Shown in pieces: positions 61,719 through 64,000 of a stretch of DNA of 64,000 bases; position 1 is the first letter of the stretch, and each line of letters starts with the position of its first letter. Both the position numbers and the translations under genes were made by a program. The notes under the pieces are model-generated. The model was given only the letters and a program-made list of their open reading frames with translations. It did no database searches and was not told the origin of the DNA. This DNA comes from Akebia trifoliata (taxonomy: Eukaryota; Streptophyta; Magnoliopsida; Ranunculales; Lardizabalaceae): assembly GCA_017979445.1 (NCBI GenBank), contig CM030705.1, positions 11,446,679 through 11,510,678 of the forward strand. Direction: 5' to 3'.

Positions 61719-63181
61719 GTTCGGATCGAATCGAATTAGATTTTTTTTTTTTTTTTCGTTTGGTTGAAATTATCTGAATCCCTTTGTAAATCTTTTTTTT
61801 TTTAATAATTTTTTTGTGTGGTTTGTTTATAATTATTTTCCCGAAACAAAACTACTAGTTAATTTGGATGATTGATGACTTTCTGTTTTCTACATCTCCT
61901 TGTGTTAGTGTTTTTGATGATTTTTAAATGATGGATTTTTTTGGATTTCGATTGGACCGATGTGGTTTACTTTATTATGAAGTGAGAGCGATATAGATTT
62001 GTTGAAATTACTGTGTTCGTAGAGATATTGGTTTGTTTTGTTGGTTGAGATGTTGTGATTTCTGCCGGTGAGTATTAAAATCTGTTGGGTTTTTCAAAAA
62101 ATTCACTTCCAGTCTAATTTTTGTGGGCTTTACTGTAATTTAAGATATTTCGTAATTCAATTTTATGGTTCTTTATTGTATGTATATGGCCTTTTCCCCC
62201 ATTGTGTTCATCTTGTCTGGGCTTTAGATTTAATATTTCTATGTAATGGCCTTGGTTATTGGAGATAACTTATTGATCCATTTCTATTTTTTGTTTTCCA
62301 TCTATTAACTTGAACCTTAAGTAGTTTCATTGAAGTTGAATCCACTTTGATTATTTTTCTTCCTTCTTTACTCTATTATCCTAAAAGACTGGAAAAAAAG
62401 AAAGAACCAAAAAAAAGTGAGAGGGATTGATCACAGATCATTTATTGCACCTTTCAGGTTTAATCTTCTTTACCCTTTCTTATGTCAATATCTAAAATAT
62501 CTCCTTTAGATGAGAGAAGATCTTTTGTTCCATTTGCTAGGGCTTGAAACATTCTCAAAGGAACAACATATCCAAGTTCAATATGTTGTTGTACGGCAGT
62601 ACCCTTGCAGATATTTTATTCTTAAACACAATTACTAGTACCTCTATTATTGTTCCCAATGAAGGAGTAAAAGTAGGAACAAGCAACCTACTCATTGAAT
62701 AATGCAGGATGCAAATTAAGCCAACAGTAATGGGTTCCAACAAAAAAATTGTAATTATTTAGGTTGCAGCTTGTTTAGGTCTATAGTTATTTTTTTATCC
62801 TTATTTTATTTAATTGGGATTAGTTTTAGATTGGATTATTTTAGTTTTAGATGTCTTTTGATTATTTTAGAAGTCATATATGAGTTTAGGTTCTATTCAC
62901 GTTATTTTTCTTTAGGCCTTATTTTGGGTAGTCAAAATTTCTTGTATTGATCGATTTTTGTGCCATTTGTAATGTTATCCACTTACCTATCCAACGAGTC
63001 CGAGATTTCACAATTCCGATGAGTTTTGTGAAAGTTATGGCCAAAATACCAATGGGGTATTAGTTTTACTTTAGTTAGATTAGGATTTGAGTTATTGTAA
63101 TATTAGGATTTGAGTTACTATGGGATTAGGATACGAGTTATTATAAAATAACTCTTTGCTGTAAATTTGCTTAACTCTTTG
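61719..63181. other. Probable UBP intron 1, no exon found
   Basis: No coding similarity is seen. Sequence after about 62450 contains an unassigned repeat-like part (gcctttattttgggtagtca and nearby) and a minus-strand open frame at 62555-62743 with no known motif. The right edge meets plastid-derived DNA. Confidence 0.45.
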
Positions 63182-63449
63182 CGCAGTTTCATAATGTTCC
63201 TCACCAACGATCCGAGGTTGGAGCATAGTTGACGTTGAATCTAAAGGATCTACTGCTGGATAGATACCTTTGGCAGCTAGTCCTCTTGATAGTACGGTAG
63301 TAGCATCTAAATGTGCAAATGTCGTGGCAGGAGCAGGGTCGGTCAAATCGTCCGCAGGTACATAAACTGCTTGAATAGAAGTTATGGATCCCTCTTTGGT
63401 AGAAGTAATTCTTTCTTGCAAAGAACCCATTTCTGTACTAAGGGTAGGC
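63182..63449 (-). pseudogene. atpB: Plastid atpB fragment in nuclear DNA
   Basis: The minus strand encodes an internal piece of the chloroplast ATP synthase beta subunit, from [20 protein letters not shown] through [20 protein letters not shown] to [10 protein letters not shown], with no frame break in about 90 residues. Both ends are abrupt: after RVKQ the sequence becomes unrelated, and upstream of PTLSTEM it changes to other plastid-like DNA. The Met at 63430 is internal to the family protein and not a true start. Lack of stops suggests a recent transfer. It cannot be functional. Confidence 0.9.
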
Positions 63450-64000
63450 TATCAATAACTATGAAATCACCTCGGAATGAAATGGGTGACGGAGGGATCG
63501 TACCATTCGAGCCTTTTTTTTCATGCTTTTCCCGGAGGTCTGGAGAAAGCTGCAATCAATAGGATTTCCCTAATCCTCCCTTCCCGAAAGGAAGAACGTG
63601 AAATTCTTTTTCCTTTCCGCAGGGACCAGGAGATTGGATCTAGCCATAAGAAGAATGCTTGGTATAAATAACTCGCTTCTTGGACCCCCTCAGTCACTAC
63701 GAATGCCCGACCGACAAAATGGTTGTTGCTATTTGCTCCAATAACGAATCATTGGTTTAACTGAATAATTAAATAAGATAGATAGACCTTTCTCCTCGTC
63801 TCAGGCCACCCCTGTGTGATACCTCTTGAAGCATATACTTGGGGGGTGGGTGCACGGCAGACAATTTTAAAGCGGACTCCCCATTCATTGGATAGAGAAG
63901 ATTGCCGAGATTTCGTGATCCGATGCCGAACTTATTCCAATTCTAACAGCTTGGATTCGGATCGTGGGAATTGCTAGAATGCTTCGTTTCAATAGATACT
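63450..64000. other. Further plastid-derived DNA, including trnI-intron-like sequence
   Basis: Bases about 63480-63700 (ggtgacggagggatcgtacc, ccgaaaggaagaacgtgaaa, gacccctcagtcactacgaa-like) resemble the intron of plastid trnI-GAU in the inverted repeat, recognised from memory. The remainder to 64000 has the GC content and style of plastid inverted-repeat spacer, but its origin is not fixed. The join to atpB, which lies far away in the plastid large single-copy region, shows a rearranged insert. It runs off the window. Confidence 0.65.

Noticed and set aside
63311..63671. Plus-strand open frames over the plastid-derived segment
   Set aside because: They are the antisense of atpB and readings of non-coding plastid sequence.

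Overview
This window looks like nuclear DNA of a flowering plant, AT-rich and dense in transposons, with short conserved exons separated by GT-AG introns. The species cannot be named from the sequence. Five plant genes can be read with intact or partly visible reading frames, plus one broken gene.

Layout, left to right. (1) 496-6119 (+) is an 11-exon TOM1-like membrane protein. (2) 8003-9776 (+) is a 5-exon aquaporin of the NIP class, whose first intron has a GC donor. (3) 12568-15717 is a 3.15-kb solo LTR with a perfect 5-bp target duplication. (4) 15.7-23 kb is intergenic and scattered with hairpin MITEs. (5) 22981-24269 (-) is an R2R3-MYB gene with intact splice sites but at least six single-base frame breaks. 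(6) 25963-29104 is a non-coding 1.59-kb tandem duplication. (7) 29.5-36.7 kb holds several non-autonomous DNA transposons whose target duplications are readable: a 350-bp MULE-like nested hairpin with a 9-bp TSD, two hAT-like elements with 8-bp TSDs and a 3.1-kb PIF/Harbinger-like element with TTA. (8) 37468-39359 (+) is a small two-exon membrane protein resembling DTM1, with a duplicated upstream flank. (9) 41931-51875 (-) is the nuclear gene for plastid ribosomal protein L29, whose two exons lie about 9.4 kb apart. That intron is filled by a tandemly duplicated foldback element, a later hAT-like insertion and several MITEs. (10) 55829-57820 is a head-to-tail cluster of five nested-hairpin elements separated partly by (TA)n. 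(11) 61602-61718 (+) is the first exon of a UBP3/UBP4-type deubiquitinase. It is followed by intron-like sequence and, from about 63182, by rearranged plastid DNA (an atpB fragment joined to sequence resembling the plastid trnI intron).

The genes are not functionally linked; they are ordinary dispersed plant genes. The most unusual content is the transposon architecture: the nested-hairpin family and its cluster, the expanded RPL29 intron, and the insertions that can be ordered in time from empty and filled sites. I found no convincing tRNA, rRNA, CRISPR array or previously unknown protein-coding system. Protein and family identities come from recognising the translated sequence; no database search was possible.
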